Assembly: GCF_019075875.1 (NCBI RefSeq)
Contig: NZ_JAHOOZ010000001.1
Coordinates: 1,364,001-1,428,000 of the forward strand
Source of the DNA: Novosphingobium sp. G106
Lineage (GTDB): Bacteria; Pseudomonadota; Alphaproteobacteria; Sphingomonadales; Sphingomonadaceae
Direction of reading: 5' to 3'
DNA: 64,000 nt
Below, piece by piece: positions 17,314-26,093 of this stretch (position 1 is the stretch's first letter; every line of letters begins with the position of its first letter). The notes beneath the pieces are model-generated. The model did not search any database. It was not told the origin of the DNA and saw only the letters and a program-made list of their open reading frames with translations. The position numbers and the translations under genes were made by a program.

Positions 17314-18102
17314 ATGACGCTGATCGCCACTCGCACTCCGCGCAGCCCTTCGGCGCTGGTCCGCGTCAAGCGGCCGGGCGACCGCCGCAGCCTGTCGCGA
17401 TCCGCGACGCGGGCGCTCGACGTACTCGAGCTGTTCGGGACGACGCGGCGGCCGCTGCGCGCGGTGGAAATATCGAAGGCGCTAGGCATCCATGCCTCGA
17501 CGACGAACCAGTTGCTCAAGACGATGCTCGATTCCGGACACCTGGTGTTCGATGCCAGGGCCAAGACCTACCTGCCCTCGCCGCGCCTCGCCGAGTTCAG
17601 CGCCTGGATCATCGCGAGCTACGGTGCCAACGGGCGACTCATCGACCTGATCGAGGAGGTCCGTTCGGCGACCGGCATGGTCGTCACGATCTCGACGCCC
17701 AACGACCTGTTCATGCAGCTCATCGACTGCGCCGTGCCCGATGGGGAGCGCGGCGAGCGCGGGCTCAGCGTGTCGGTATTCGGATCGGCGATCGGCAGCG
17801 CCTATCTGGCCTCGCTCGACGATGCCGAAGTGCTGCGCCTCGCCGACCGGGCGCGCGTGCCCAAAGCGGACTTGCCCGCGATCCTCGAAGATCTTGCGCA
17901 GATCCGCGAGGCCGGTTTCGCCGATGGGGCGACCGCCGGTTCGGACTATTGGTCGATGGCCATGGCCCTGCCGATGCGCGGCCTGCAGGTGCCGACGGTG
18001 CTCGGCATAGCAGGATCGAGCGCCGAGGTGCGCCCACGGCTCGACGAATTCCATCGGATCATGCGCGAGGCCTCGGCGCGCTGGTCGCCCGCCGAGACCT
18101 GA
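17314..18102 (+). CDS. IclR family transcriptional regulator
   Basis: 262 residues from ATG 17314; no strong ribosome site is visible. An N-terminal winged helix-turn-helix spans about residues 28-90 (RALDVLELFG, then ALGIHASTTNQLLKTMLDSG). The effector-binding domain follows, with SATGMVVTISTP and the GSAIGSAYLASL segment near 150. IclR proteins sense small aromatic or aliphatic pathway compounds and often control divergent operons. It is divergent from the P450 operon and convergent with the luciferase-like gene. It is the best candidate for pathway-specific control of this region. Confidence 0.9.
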   Translation: MTLIATRTPRSPSALVRVKRPGDRRSLSRSATRALDVLELFGTTRRPLRAVEISKALGIHASTTNQLLKTMLDSGHLVFDARAKTYLPSPRLAEFSAWIIASYGANGRLIDLIEEVRSATGMVVTISTPNDLFMQLIDCAVPDGERGERGLSVSVFGSAIGSAYLASLDDAEVLRLADRARVPKADLPAILEDLAQIREAGFADGATAGSDYWSMAMALPMRGLQVPTVLGIAGSSAEVRPRLDEFHRIMREASARWSPAET

Positions 18103-18109
18103 ACGTAAG

Positions 18110-19294
18110 TCAGCCGAATTCCTCGATTTTCTGCGACTGACTCGCCTTGGCAATCTCGCCTTCCAGACCTGCCGCAATCCGATGCGCACCCCGCTTTCTG
18201 AGCTCGGGAATGACGCGCGTGCCCAGCAGCTCGATCGACTTCATCACCGCCTCGTGCGGCAGGTAGCCGAAGTTGAGGTAACAGAGCAGCTGGTCGACAC
18301 CGGCTTCTTCGTAGCGCAGCAGCTTCTTCAGGCATTCGTCCGGCGTACCGACGACGACCATGTCCTCGCGATCGAACTCGGTGATGTCGAACTCGCCGCG
18401 GGCGCGGCTTTCGAGCAGCGGAAAAGCCTGGGCCTGCTGCTCGGGGGTCAGGTGCGCCATCTCCCACTTCAGGTGGAACTCGGCGATGCCCTTGTACCAC
18501 CACCACATCGAGTCCCAGAGGCGGTTGGTGCCGAAGCTGTCTCGCGATTCCGTGCAATGGACCAGGGTGTAGACGCCGACCTGGTTGGTGTGGACGCTAG
18601 TCAACGGCTTCGCGTTCGCCTGTGCGGCGCGGTAGGAGTCGATGATCTGCTTGAGCGTGTCGAGCGGTTGCATGATCGAGAAGCACAGCAGGCCGAGCCC
18701 GTTCTCGCCCGCCGTCGCGGCGCTGCCGGGGCTGGAGGCGGCCATCCAGGCCGGCGGATGTGGGTACTGGTAGGGCTTGGGCGTAACCATGCGCTTGGGG
18801 AACTTGAGGTACTCGGAGTCCTCCTCGTAATATTCCTGTTCCCACATGCCGACGACGGTCTTCGCCGCAGCCTTCATCTTGTCCTTGCTCGCCGGGATGT
18901 CGACGCCGAAAGCGATCTGCTCCATCGGGGTCGAGCGGCCCATGCCCCAGATCGCCCGGCCGCGGGACAGCAGATCGACGGTCGCGACCTTCTCGGCAAC
19001 GCGCGCGGGATGGATGAACTCGTGCGGCATCAGCGACACGCCGAAGCCCAGCTTGATCCGCTCGGTGATCTGCGACAGCGCGCCAAGCACGACCTCGTTG
19101 GATGGCATGTGACTGCGGTTCTCGCGGAAGTGGTGCTCGACCAGCCAGACCGCCTCGAAGCCCAGCTTGTCGGCGAGGACGATCTGCTCGATGTTGTCGC
19201 GATAGACCTGGCGCTCGGCCGAGCGCTGGCCCCAGGGATGCTCGCCTGCCCAAGGCTGCGGCACATCGAATTCGTAGAGCAGGCCCAATTCCAT
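18110..19294 (-). CDS. LLM-class flavin-dependent oxidoreductase (luciferase-like) 1
   Basis: 394 residues from ATG 19294; the open frame runs back to 19621 but that part has no family similarity and crosses the divergent promoter. It is a TIM-barrel luciferase-like enzyme: MELGLLYEFDVPQPW, WLVEHHFREN near residue 55, DLLSRGRAIWGMGRS near 108, and the C-terminal VVGTPDECLKKLLRYEEAG. It uses reduced FMN to oxygenate or oxidise a small molecule, often by Baeyer-Villiger chemistry. A flavin reductase is not encoded nearby. It is divergent from epoxide hydrolase 2 and convergent with the IclR gene. Confidence 0.88.
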   Translation of the reverse strand: MELGLLYEFDVPQPWAGEHPWGQRSAERQVYRDNIEQIVLADKLGFEAVWLVEHHFRENRSHMPSNEVVLGALSQITERIKLGFGVSLMPHEFIHPARVAEKVATVDLLSRGRAIWGMGRSTPMEQIAFGVDIPASKDKMKAAAKTVVGMWEQEYYEEDSEYLKFPKRMVTPKPYQYPHPPAWMAASSPGSAATAGENGLGLLCFSIMQPLDTLKQIIDSYRAAQANAKPLTSVHTNQVGVYTLVHCTESRDSFGTNRLWDSMWWWYKGIAEFHLKWEMAHLTPEQQAQAFPLLESRARGEFDITEFDREDMVVVGTPDECLKKLLRYEEAGVDQLLCYLNFGYLPHEAVMKSIELLGTRVIPELRKRGAHRIAAGLEGEIAKASQSQKIEEFG

Positions 19295-19483
19295 CGCAGT
19301 CTCTCTCACCATCTGTAATTGGCGTAAGACTAGGCGCCAGCCCCCCGCAGGCAATCGCAATCGACGGACCCTAGGCAAATCCGTAATTACGCAAGACCGC
19401 TTCGCCGGATCGTTCCATATCCACCGATTGCGACGGGTCCTGGCGGCGCTTAGGGTCAGGCCCGAACGAGGGGGAGGAACGAC

Positions 19484-20674
19484 GTGCCGGACCGTGAGCC
19501 CGAGCCATTCACAGTTGCTGTTCCGGAAGCCGATCTGGCCGACCTGAAGGCCCGTCTGGCCCGCACCCGCTGGGCTGACGATCTCGGCAACGACGACTGG
19601 CGCTATGGGGTCGAGCGACACTGGCTCGAGGACATGGTCCGCTACTGGCGCGAGGACTACGACTGGCGCGCCACCGAGCGCAGGATCAACGCGCTACCCA
19701 ACTACAAGGTCACGATCGACGGCGTCCCGCTGCACTTCGTCCATATCCGCGGCAAGGGAAGCAACCCCGTGCCGCTGTTACTCGTCCATGGCTGGCCCTG
19801 GACCTTCATGGACTTCCACGCTCTGATCGGCCCGCTGACCGATCCTGTGGGGCACGGCGGCGATCCCGCGGACAGCTTCGATCTTATCATTCCCTCGCTT
19901 CCGGGCCACGGCTTCTCAATGCCATTGACGAAGACGGGCCTCGACGTGCCCAGCCATGTCGACCTCTTCGCCAAGCTGATGACCGAAGTGCTCGGTTATG
20001 AGCGCTTCGCGGTAGGCGGCGGCGACTGGGGCGCGGCGATCACCAACCTGATGGCGCATACTCATCCCGACCGCGTGATCGGGCTGCTGGCAACGATCCC
20101 GTTCTTTCCGGGGCTGGACCTGATGCAGGTCGCCCCGGCCGATTTCGCCGCCGACGAGCAGTGGATGCTTGAACGCCAGGCCGAATCCGGCCCTACCGTA
20201 GTCAGCCACTTCACCGTCCAGAGCAGCGACCCGCAGACCTTGGCCTATGCGCTGGTGGATTCGCCAGTGGGCACCGCCGCCTGGCTCTGGGAGCGGCGGC
20301 GCGCGTGGAGCGATTGCGGCGGCGAAATGCTGGCCGCCTACGACCGCGATTTCCTCTGCACGCTGGCCTCGATCTATTGGCTGACCGGGACGATCGGGAC
20401 CTCGCTCCGGACCTATTGGGAACATGCCCACGCCGGCGGTCTACCGTTCAAGCCGCTGCACGACCGGACGCCCGCGATCGAAGTTCCCTGCGGCTATGCC
20501 ATTGGCCCCAAGGAGGTCATGCTGATCCCGCGCGCGCTCGCCGCCAAGGGCACCAACCTGCAGCGCTGGAGCCTGCTGCCCAAGGGTGGGCACTTCTCCT
20601 TCGCCGAACAGCCTGGCTTGCTGACCGAAGAACTGCGCGCCTTCTTCCGTCCCCTGCGAAGCGAAACGAACTGA
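19484..20674 (+). CDS. Epoxide hydrolase 2 (EHN plus alpha/beta hydrolase)
   Basis: 396 residues from GTG 19484, with GGGGGAGGAACGAC upstream. The EHN domain covers roughly residues 6-110 (DLKARLARTRWADD, then DDWRYGVERHWLEDMVRYW). The core has the oxyanion motif HGWPWT, the nucleophile Asp in GGGDWGAA near residue 182, and the catalytic His in GGHFSFAEQPG near 366. It is closest in the window to paralogue 3. Its stop overlaps the start of the PQQ dehydrogenase (TGATG), so the two are translationally coupled. Confidence 0.88.
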   Translation: MPDREPEPFTVAVPEADLADLKARLARTRWADDLGNDDWRYGVERHWLEDMVRYWREDYDWRATERRINALPNYKVTIDGVPLHFVHIRGKGSNPVPLLLVHGWPWTFMDFHALIGPLTDPVGHGGDPADSFDLIIPSLPGHGFSMPLTKTGLDVPSHVDLFAKLMTEVLGYERFAVGGGDWGAAITNLMAHTHPDRVIGLLATIPFFPGLDLMQVAPADFAADEQWMLERQAESGPTVVSHFTVQSSDPQTLAYALVDSPVGTAAWLWERRRAWSDCGGEMLAAYDRDFLCTLASIYWLTGTIGTSLRTYWEHAHAGGLPFKPLHDRTPAIEVPCGYAIGPKEVMLIPRALAAKGTNLQRWSLLPKGGHFSFAEQPGLLTEELRAFFRPLRSETN

Positions 20675-22989
20675 TGCAGCGAGTTGCGATCTGGACCTTC
20701 GTCGTCATTCTGGCGGCTGTCGCCTTGACCCTGCTGTTCGGCGGTGCGGCATTGGTACTGGAGGGCGGGAGCCTCTACTATCTCGCGGCCGGTTTGCTCG
20801 TATTCTCCGCTGCGGTGACGCTTGCGCGGCGCAAGGGGATCGCGGTCAAGCTCTATTCGGCGCTACTGGTGGGCACGCTTGCCTGGAGCGTCTGGGAAGT
20901 CGGCCTCGATGGCTGGGCGCTGGCGCCGCGCCTGCTGGGTCCCGCCGTGCTCGGCACGCTGCTTCTGCTCCTGCCGGTCCGCAAGCTCGCGGGTGCGCCG
21001 AGCCGGTGGTGGCTGGGCCTGCCGGTCCTGGCAAGCTTCGTCGTCGTCGCGCTCGCCGGCGTGCTGGCGCTGCGGCAACCATACCAGGGCATGAAATGGG
21101 CCAAGGACTACGCCACAGGCACGAGCACACCGACCGAATGGCGCAACTGGGGCAATGCGCCGGGCGGCGGCCGCTACGTTCCGGCGACGCAGATCAACAC
21201 CGACAACGTCAAGCAGCTCGAACTCGCCTGGCGATTCGATGCGGACCTGCCCTTCCCGCTCTATCCGAATTTCGAGGTCACGCCGCTTGCGGCGCATGGC
21301 CGGCTCTACCTCTGCCTGAAGTCCGGCGTCGTCGCCGCGCTCGATCAGCAGAGCGGCAAGCAGATCTGGCGCTATTCGGCGCCCGACGTGGAAAAGGCCG
21401 AGACCGACCGCGTGTTCGGCGCGAAATGCCGCGGCGTCTCGCTCTACGAAGCGCCGAAGCCGCTCGCCGAATGCCAGCGGCGCATCGTCTTCGCGGCACC
21501 CGACGGCTATCTGCGCGCGGTCGATGCCGATACCGGCAAGCTCTGCCCTTCGTTCGGCCAGGGCGGCGCGGTCGATCTCCACGCCGGCATGGCCGGCCAA
21601 CTGCCGCAATCGCGCCGCAAGGTCGAGGCCGTTCCCTCCTCACCGCCGCCGATCGTGGGCGGCGTGATCGTGGTCGGGCAGACCGTCTCGGACCTCGCCT
21701 CGCTCGATGCCCCCTCGGGTGTGGTGCGCGGATACGATGCCGAGACCGGCGCACTGCGCTGGGCCTGGAATGCGGACATGCCCGACGGCGCCAAACCCGA
21801 CGATACCTACGCCCGCGCCACGCCCAACGCCTGGGGACCGATGAGCGGCGATCCGGCACTCGGCCTCATCTTCGTGCCGCTGGGCAACAGCCCGCCCGAC
21901 TACTTCGGCGGCATGCGGCCCAAGGCGCTCGACGCCTTCACAACCTCGATCGCCGCGATCGACGTCGCGACCGGCAAGTTGCGCTGGTCGTTCCAGACCG
22001 TGCACCACGACCTGTGGGACTACGACCTTGCCGCGCAGCCGGTCATCACCGACCTGCCGGGCGGCCTGCCTGCCCTCCTGGTCCCAACCAAGACCGGCAA
22101 CATTTTCGTGCTCGACCGCCGCACCGGTCGGCCCATCGATCGGGTCGAGGAACGCCCCGTTCCGCAAGGCGGCGTCCCCGGCGAGCGCACCGCGCCGACG
22201 CAGCCCTACACCACCGGCTTCCCCTCGCTCTCCGGCCCGGACCTTACCGAGCGCGATATGTGGGGTATTACCCCGCTCGACCAGCTCTGGTGCCGCCTCC
22301 GCTTCCGCCAGGCCGAGTACAAGGGCCAGTTCACCCCGGTCACCACGCGCGACACGATCATGTATCCGGGCACTGCCGGCGGCATCAACTGGGGCTCTGT
22401 CTCGATCGATCCGCAGCGTGGGCTCATGGTGGTCAACACGCTACGCTTTGCAAATTTCGGCAAGCTCGTGCCGCGCGCCAAGGCTGGCACGAATTTCGGC
22501 GGCAAGGAGGGTACGGCCGTGTTCGAGCAAGCTGGCACGCCTTACGTTTTCGCCCAGACCACCTTCATGTCGCCGCTCGGTGTGCCCTGCCAGCGCCCGC
22601 CCTATGGCACGATCAACGCCTTCGACCTCAAGACGCGCAAGCCGGTGTGGAGCAAGAGCTTCGGCACTTCGGCCGAGGCCGGTCCGTTCAACATCCCGAG
22701 CCTGCTGCCGATCCGCATGGGCGTGCCCAACATGGGCGGCTCGGTGGTGACCGCCGGCGGGCTGACCTTCATCGGTGCCGCGCAGGACCGGCGCCTGCGC
22801 GCTTACGACACGGCCACGGGCAAGGAGCTGTGGAGCGCCAAGCTGCCGGCCGTCGCAGCGGCAACGCCGATGACCTACGTGGCCAGCAATGGCCGCCAAT
22901 ATGTCGTTATCGCGTCGGGCGGGCATTATGGCTTGCCCGGACCGCAGGCAGCGGCAATCATGGCCTTCGCGCTGCCACGGAAAAAATAG
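20674..22989 (+). CDS. Membrane-bound PQQ-dependent dehydrogenase, glucose/quinate/shikimate family
   Basis: 771 residues from ATG 20674. The first 145 residues contain about five membrane helices, after which an eight-bladed PQQ propeller faces the periplasm. Key positions of membrane glucose dehydrogenases are present: the Asp of VHHDLWDYD and the Lys of VPTKTGNIFVLDRRTG. WNW-like repeats and the C-terminal GGHYGLPGPQAAAIMAFALP also fit. It oxidises a cyclic alcohol or polyol and passes electrons to ubiquinone. Being fused by overlap to an epoxide hydrolase is unusual, because that partner looks cytoplasmic. Substrate unknown. Confidence 0.92.
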   Translation: MQRVAIWTFVVILAAVALTLLFGGAALVLEGGSLYYLAAGLLVFSAAVTLARRKGIAVKLYSALLVGTLAWSVWEVGLDGWALAPRLLGPAVLGTLLLLLPVRKLAGAPSRWWLGLPVLASFVVVALAGVLALRQPYQGMKWAKDYATGTSTPTEWRNWGNAPGGGRYVPATQINTDNVKQLELAWRFDADLPFPLYPNFEVTPLAAHGRLYLCLKSGVVAALDQQSGKQIWRYSAPDVEKAETDRVFGAKCRGVSLYEAPKPLAECQRRIVFAAPDGYLRAVDADTGKLCPSFGQGGAVDLHAGMAGQLPQSRRKVEAVPSSPPPIVGGVIVVGQTVSDLASLDAPSGVVRGYDAETGALRWAWNADMPDGAKPDDTYARATPNAWGPMSGDPALGLIFVPLGNSPPDYFGGMRPKALDAFTTSIAAIDVATGKLRWSFQTVHHDLWDYDLAAQPVITDLPGGLPALLVPTKTGNIFVLDRRTGRPIDRVEERPVPQGGVPGERTAPTQPYTTGFPSLSGPDLTERDMWGITPLDQLWCRLRFRQAEYKGQFTPVTTRDTIMYPGTAGGINWGSVSIDPQRGLMVVNTLRFANFGKLVPRAKAGTNFGGKEGTAVFEQAGTPYVFAQTTFMSPLGVPCQRPPYGTINAFDLKTRKPVWSKSFGTSAEAGPFNIPSLLPIRMGVPNMGGSVVTAGGLTFIGAAQDRRLRAYDTATGKELWSAKLPAVAAATPMTYVASNGRQYVVIASGGHYGLPGPQAAAIMAFALPRKK

Positions 22990-23001
22990 AAAAGATTAGA
23001 A

Positions 23002-23679
23002 ATGACGGAGAGAGAACCCCGGATCGAGGGGCGCGGCTTGGCCGTGGGCAAATGCACGATCCGTGCCGATCAGCCGAGCGTCGTCGATCTCTACTATCTC
23101 ATCGACATTCTTCCAGGTGCCGGGCGCGGTGTCCGGCGTGTCGGGTTCCGCAGCGAGGGTCAGGACATCGTATTTCCGGGACGCTACCGGTTGGCTGCGC
23201 TCAGCGGTGACGCGGAGATCGAGCTCGACGTCGCCCGCGCCGGCGCACACGCCTTCGCGCTGGAACTCCACGGCGCCGGCCGCCGCGTCGCGCAAGGCTA
23301 TGGACTGGCCGATCCCGACGATCCCCGGTCGCTGATGATCAGCTGGTGGTCCGGCGAGGTCGAGCCCCACGGCGTGGTCAAGTACACGATCCGCGATCAG
23401 CGCACGATCGGCGGAACCTACATCTCGAAGACATCGCCCGACCAGCCCGGCACCGACATCGCCGTCGGCAACACGCGCAACGGTTTCTCCGGCCAGTTCG
23501 TACTCAGCTCGCGCGAAGTGAATGGCCGCACCTGGGGGCCGCACGACTGGTCGCTGCGCCAGCAGGGCGACGCGGTCGACCTGGTCTGGCGAGAGAACGG
23601 CAAGGTCTTCTGCCTCGGCCTCGGCATGATCGATCCGGCCGACGCCAAATCGGTGATCGTCAACTACATCGCGGTCTGA
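23002..23679 (+). CDS. Hypothetical protein downstream of the PQQ dehydrogenase
   Basis: 225 residues that I do not recognise. There is no signal peptide or membrane helix. The sequence is rich in short beta-strand-like segments (VVDLYYLIDI, DIVFPGRYRLAAL, SLMISWWSGEV) and in Gly/Asp turns, with the repeated theme of a charged residue between hydrophobics. This suggests a soluble beta-sandwich or barrel. One Cys lies near residue 18 and another near 205. It starts 12 bp after the PQQ dehydrogenase and is almost certainly co-transcribed with it and epoxide hydrolase 2. Its stop abuts the stop of convergent epoxide hydrolase 3. Confidence 0.7.
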   Translation: MTEREPRIEGRGLAVGKCTIRADQPSVVDLYYLIDILPGAGRGVRRVGFRSEGQDIVFPGRYRLAALSGDAEIELDVARAGAHAFALELHGAGRRVAQGYGLADPDDPRSLMISWWSGEVEPHGVVKYTIRDQRTIGGTYISKTSPDQPGTDIAVGNTRNGFSGQFVLSSREVNGRTWGPHDWSLRQQGDAVDLVWRENGKVFCLGLGMIDPADAKSVIVNYIAV

Positions 23680-24840
23680 CTAGCGAAGCTCGCGGAAGAA
23701 GGCCCGGATATCGGCGACTAGCAGCTCGGGCACTTCCATCGGCGCGAAGTGGCCGCCTTCGGGCAGCACTGTCCAGCGCTTGAGGTTGTAGTAGCACTCG
23801 GCCCACCGGCGCGTCGGCACGGTCAGCTCGGCCGGCAGGATCGGAATGCCGACGGGCGCTTCCACCACCGGCATGCGATCGTGCGAAGGCCGCCAGGGAT
23901 TGTGCGCCGCCTCGTAGTAGTAGCGCGCCGAAGTGTGATAGCTTTCGGTCACCCAGTAGAGCATGACCGTGTCGATCAGCTCGTCCTTGGTGAAACGGCT
24001 TTCGACGTCGCCATGCGTATCGGCCCAGCTCCGGCGCTTCTCGACGATCCAGGCCAGTAGCCCGGCAGGGGAGTCGTTTAGGCCCACCGCCGGCGTCTGT
24101 GGCTTCGACCGCTGCAGCATGAAATAGCCGACCTCCTCCGCCATCATATGCGCGCTCTTGGCGAGCAGTTCGGCCTCGCCCGGCTCGAAGTCGGCGGGAT
24201 CGGGCGGGCGCATCGCGGTCATGAAATCGAGCGCGGCCGGCGTGTGGAGATGGACGCCGATCACCCGGTCGGCATGCTTGTGCCCGAGCTGCGCCGAGAT
24301 GAAGGCGCCCCAGTCCCCGCCCTGGGTGGCGAAGCGATCGTAGCCTAGCCGCGTCATCAGCTCGGTCCATAGATCGGCCGTGGTCCAGAAGTTGACCCCG
24401 GTCTTGGTCAAGGGCGTCGAGAAGCCATAGCCGGGCAGCGATGGCACGATCACGTCGAAGGCATCGGCCGGATCGCCGCCATGCGCCGCGGGATCGCTGA
24501 GCGGGCCGATGACCTTGTGGAAGTCCCAGAAGGTCCAGGGCCAGCCATGGTTGAGGATCAGCGGCGTAGGGTTCGGCCCCTTCCCGCGCACATGGATGAA
24601 GTGGACCGGAACATCGTCGATCGTGGCGCGGAACTGCGGGAAGGCGTTCATCATCGCCTCGCGCGCGCGCCAATCATAGCTGTCGCGCCAGTATTCGGCG
24701 AGTTCGCGGATGTAAGCGGCCTCGGCGCCGTAGGTCCACTGGTCGTTGGCAAAGTCCGCCGTCCAGCGCGTGCGGGCGAGTCGTTGGCTAAGATCGTCGA
24801 GCACATCCTGCGGGATATCGATGCGGAACGGTTCGATCAT
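23680..24840 (-). CDS. Epoxide hydrolase 3 (EHN plus alpha/beta hydrolase)
   Basis: 386 residues from ATG 24840, with GGAG upstream. It shares the EHN domain layout (DIPQDVLDDLSQRLARTRW, then NDQWTYGAEAAY and YWRDSYDW) and the core motifs HGWPWT, QGGDWGAF (nucleophile Asp near residue 175) and GGHFAPMEVPE (catalytic His near 363) with paralogue 2. It begins 11 bp after the nicotinamide riboside kinase gene on the same strand, so it may be read from the NAD-salvage promoter. Opens an epoxide to a diol; substrate unknown. Confidence 0.88.
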   Translation of the reverse strand: MIEPFRIDIPQDVLDDLSQRLARTRWTADFANDQWTYGAEAAYIRELAEYWRDSYDWRAREAMMNAFPQFRATIDDVPVHFIHVRGKGPNPTPLILNHGWPWTFWDFHKVIGPLSDPAAHGGDPADAFDVIVPSLPGYGFSTPLTKTGVNFWTTADLWTELMTRLGYDRFATQGGDWGAFISAQLGHKHADRVIGVHLHTPAALDFMTAMRPPDPADFEPGEAELLAKSAHMMAEEVGYFMLQRSKPQTPAVGLNDSPAGLLAWIVEKRRSWADTHGDVESRFTKDELIDTVMLYWVTESYHTSARYYYEAAHNPWRPSHDRMPVVEAPVGIPILPAELTVPTRRWAECYYNLKRWTVLPEGGHFAPMEVPELLVADIRAFFRELR

Positions 24841-24851
24841 CTCCCGGCTCC

Positions 24852-25361
24852 TTACAAGACAGCGATGGCTGCGAGGGCGGCGCTGCGGCGCTCATCCCAA
24901 TCGCCCGCGATCTCGACCCACCGCACCCCTGCCGCCATCAGCTCCGCGCGCGACAGTTCGGCGAAGTGGCGGCGTTGCTCGATCTCGGCATGGAGCCGCA
25001 GGCCGTCGTCGATCCAGGGCACGTCGGGCGCGAGCAGCAGGTAGAGGTCGGCAAGCGGATAGGCCGGGCCGGCCATTTCGGTGCCGATCATCATCCGATG
25101 CCAAGCGCGAGTCATCAGCCAGTCGGTGTCGCTGATCAGCACGGAGCCGCTCAGAGGCTTCGCGGCCTCGATCCGCTCGTGGTGGCCAGCAGCGATCGCC
25201 TGGAGATCCTCCGGCGTGCAGTCGGTCCCATGTTCGAGGCAATATTCACGGCCATATTCGGGCACCCAGATCGTGCCCAGTTCGCGCGCGAGCTGTTCGG
25301 CCAGAGTAGACTTGCCGGTGCTTTCGATACCGTGGAGCGTGACGACCTTGACCCGGCTCAT
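24852..25361 (-). CDS. NadR-type ribosylnicotinamide kinase (AAA/P-loop NTPase)
   Basis: 169 residues from ATG 25361, overlapping the pnuC stop as ATGA. It corresponds to the C-terminal kinase domain of NadR without the regulator or NMN adenylyltransferase domains. The Walker A is GIESTGKST (residues 10-18), followed by PEYGREYC near 35, the catalytic acidic loop SDTDWLMTRAW near 76, and PWIDDGLRLH. It phosphorylates imported nicotinamide riboside to NMN. The adjacent transporter makes this assignment strong. Confidence 0.88.
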   Translation of the reverse strand: MSRVKVVTLHGIESTGKSTLAEQLARELGTIWVPEYGREYCLEHGTDCTPEDLQAIAAGHHERIEAAKPLSGSVLISDTDWLMTRAWHRMMIGTEMAGPAYPLADLYLLLAPDVPWIDDGLRLHAEIEQRRHFAELSRAELMAAGVRWVEIAGDWDERRSAALAAIAVL

Positions 25362-25972
25362 ACGCGGATTGCGCGCCGGCTGCTCAGCCAGGCGCCGAGG
25401 CCGATCACCGACATGATCAGCAGGACGATGTACAGCCCGGCGGTGAGGTTCAGCCCGCGCCATACGTAGAGGATGATCGACAGCACATCGATCGCGATCC
25501 AGTAGATCCAGTTCTCGATCCGCCGGTACGACAGCAGGAACTGCGCGACCACGCTGGCGGCGGCCACGGTGGCATCGGGATAGGGCGCGGCGGCGTTGGT
25601 GAAGGTCGCCATGACCCAGCCCAGCAGCAGCGACAGGATAGCCGTCAACGCAATGCACCGGATCATCACCCGGGGCGACGACCATTCGACGATCACTTCG
25701 CCTTCCTCCTCGATCGCGCGTTGCCATTTCCACCAGCCGAACACCTGCACGCAGAAGAAGAACACCTGCAGCAGGGCCTCGCTGTAGAGCCGCGTCTCGA
25801 AGAAGATCGCCGCGTAGAGAGTGACCATGGCGATCCCGAAGGGGAAATTGAGCACGCTCTTGCGGATGAGCAGACCGGTGTTGGCGAGGCCGAAGGCGAC
25901 GGCCAGGAATTCCAGCTCGCTGGCAAGGTTGGCGTGGTCGAAGGCCGCTGCCACGAAATCCAACTTGCTCAC
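25358..25972 (-). CDS. pnuC: Nicotinamide riboside transporter PnuC
   Basis: 204 residues from GTG 25972, with AGGGGAA about 8 bases upstream; longer in-frame starts lie in the divergent promoter. Six to seven hydrophobic helices follow the PnuC pattern: ELEFLAVAFGLANTGLLIRK, the W-rich loop FGWWKWQ typical of the family, and NWIYWIAIDVLSIILY near the C-terminus. It is a facilitative importer of nicotinamide riboside across the inner membrane. It is coupled by a 4-bp overlap to the kinase that traps the substrate. Confidence 0.9.
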   Translation of the reverse strand: MSKLDFVAAAFDHANLASELEFLAVAFGLANTGLLIRKSVLNFPFGIAMVTLYAAIFFETRLYSEALLQVFFFCVQVFGWWKWQRAIEEEGEVIVEWSSPRVMIRCIALTAILSLLLGWVMATFTNAAAPYPDATVAAASVVAQFLLSYRRIENWIYWIAIDVLSIILYVWRGLNLTAGLYIVLLIMSVIGLGAWLSSRRAIRV

Positions 25973-26093
25973 CGCCGCATTCCCCTCATGGTCGCAGCCG
26001 GCCCCACGGTTGGAGCTTTCTCGCTGCGGATCGTGCTTTGACATCTCCCGGAGCGCAAGCGATTGCAACTCCATAGATCCCAGGAGAGCACCG

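Noticed and set aside
25973-26044. Earlier starts for pnuC (ATG at 26044)
   Set aside because: They add a hydrophilic segment not seen in PnuC and run into the promoter of the divergent gene. GTG 25972 has a ribosome site.
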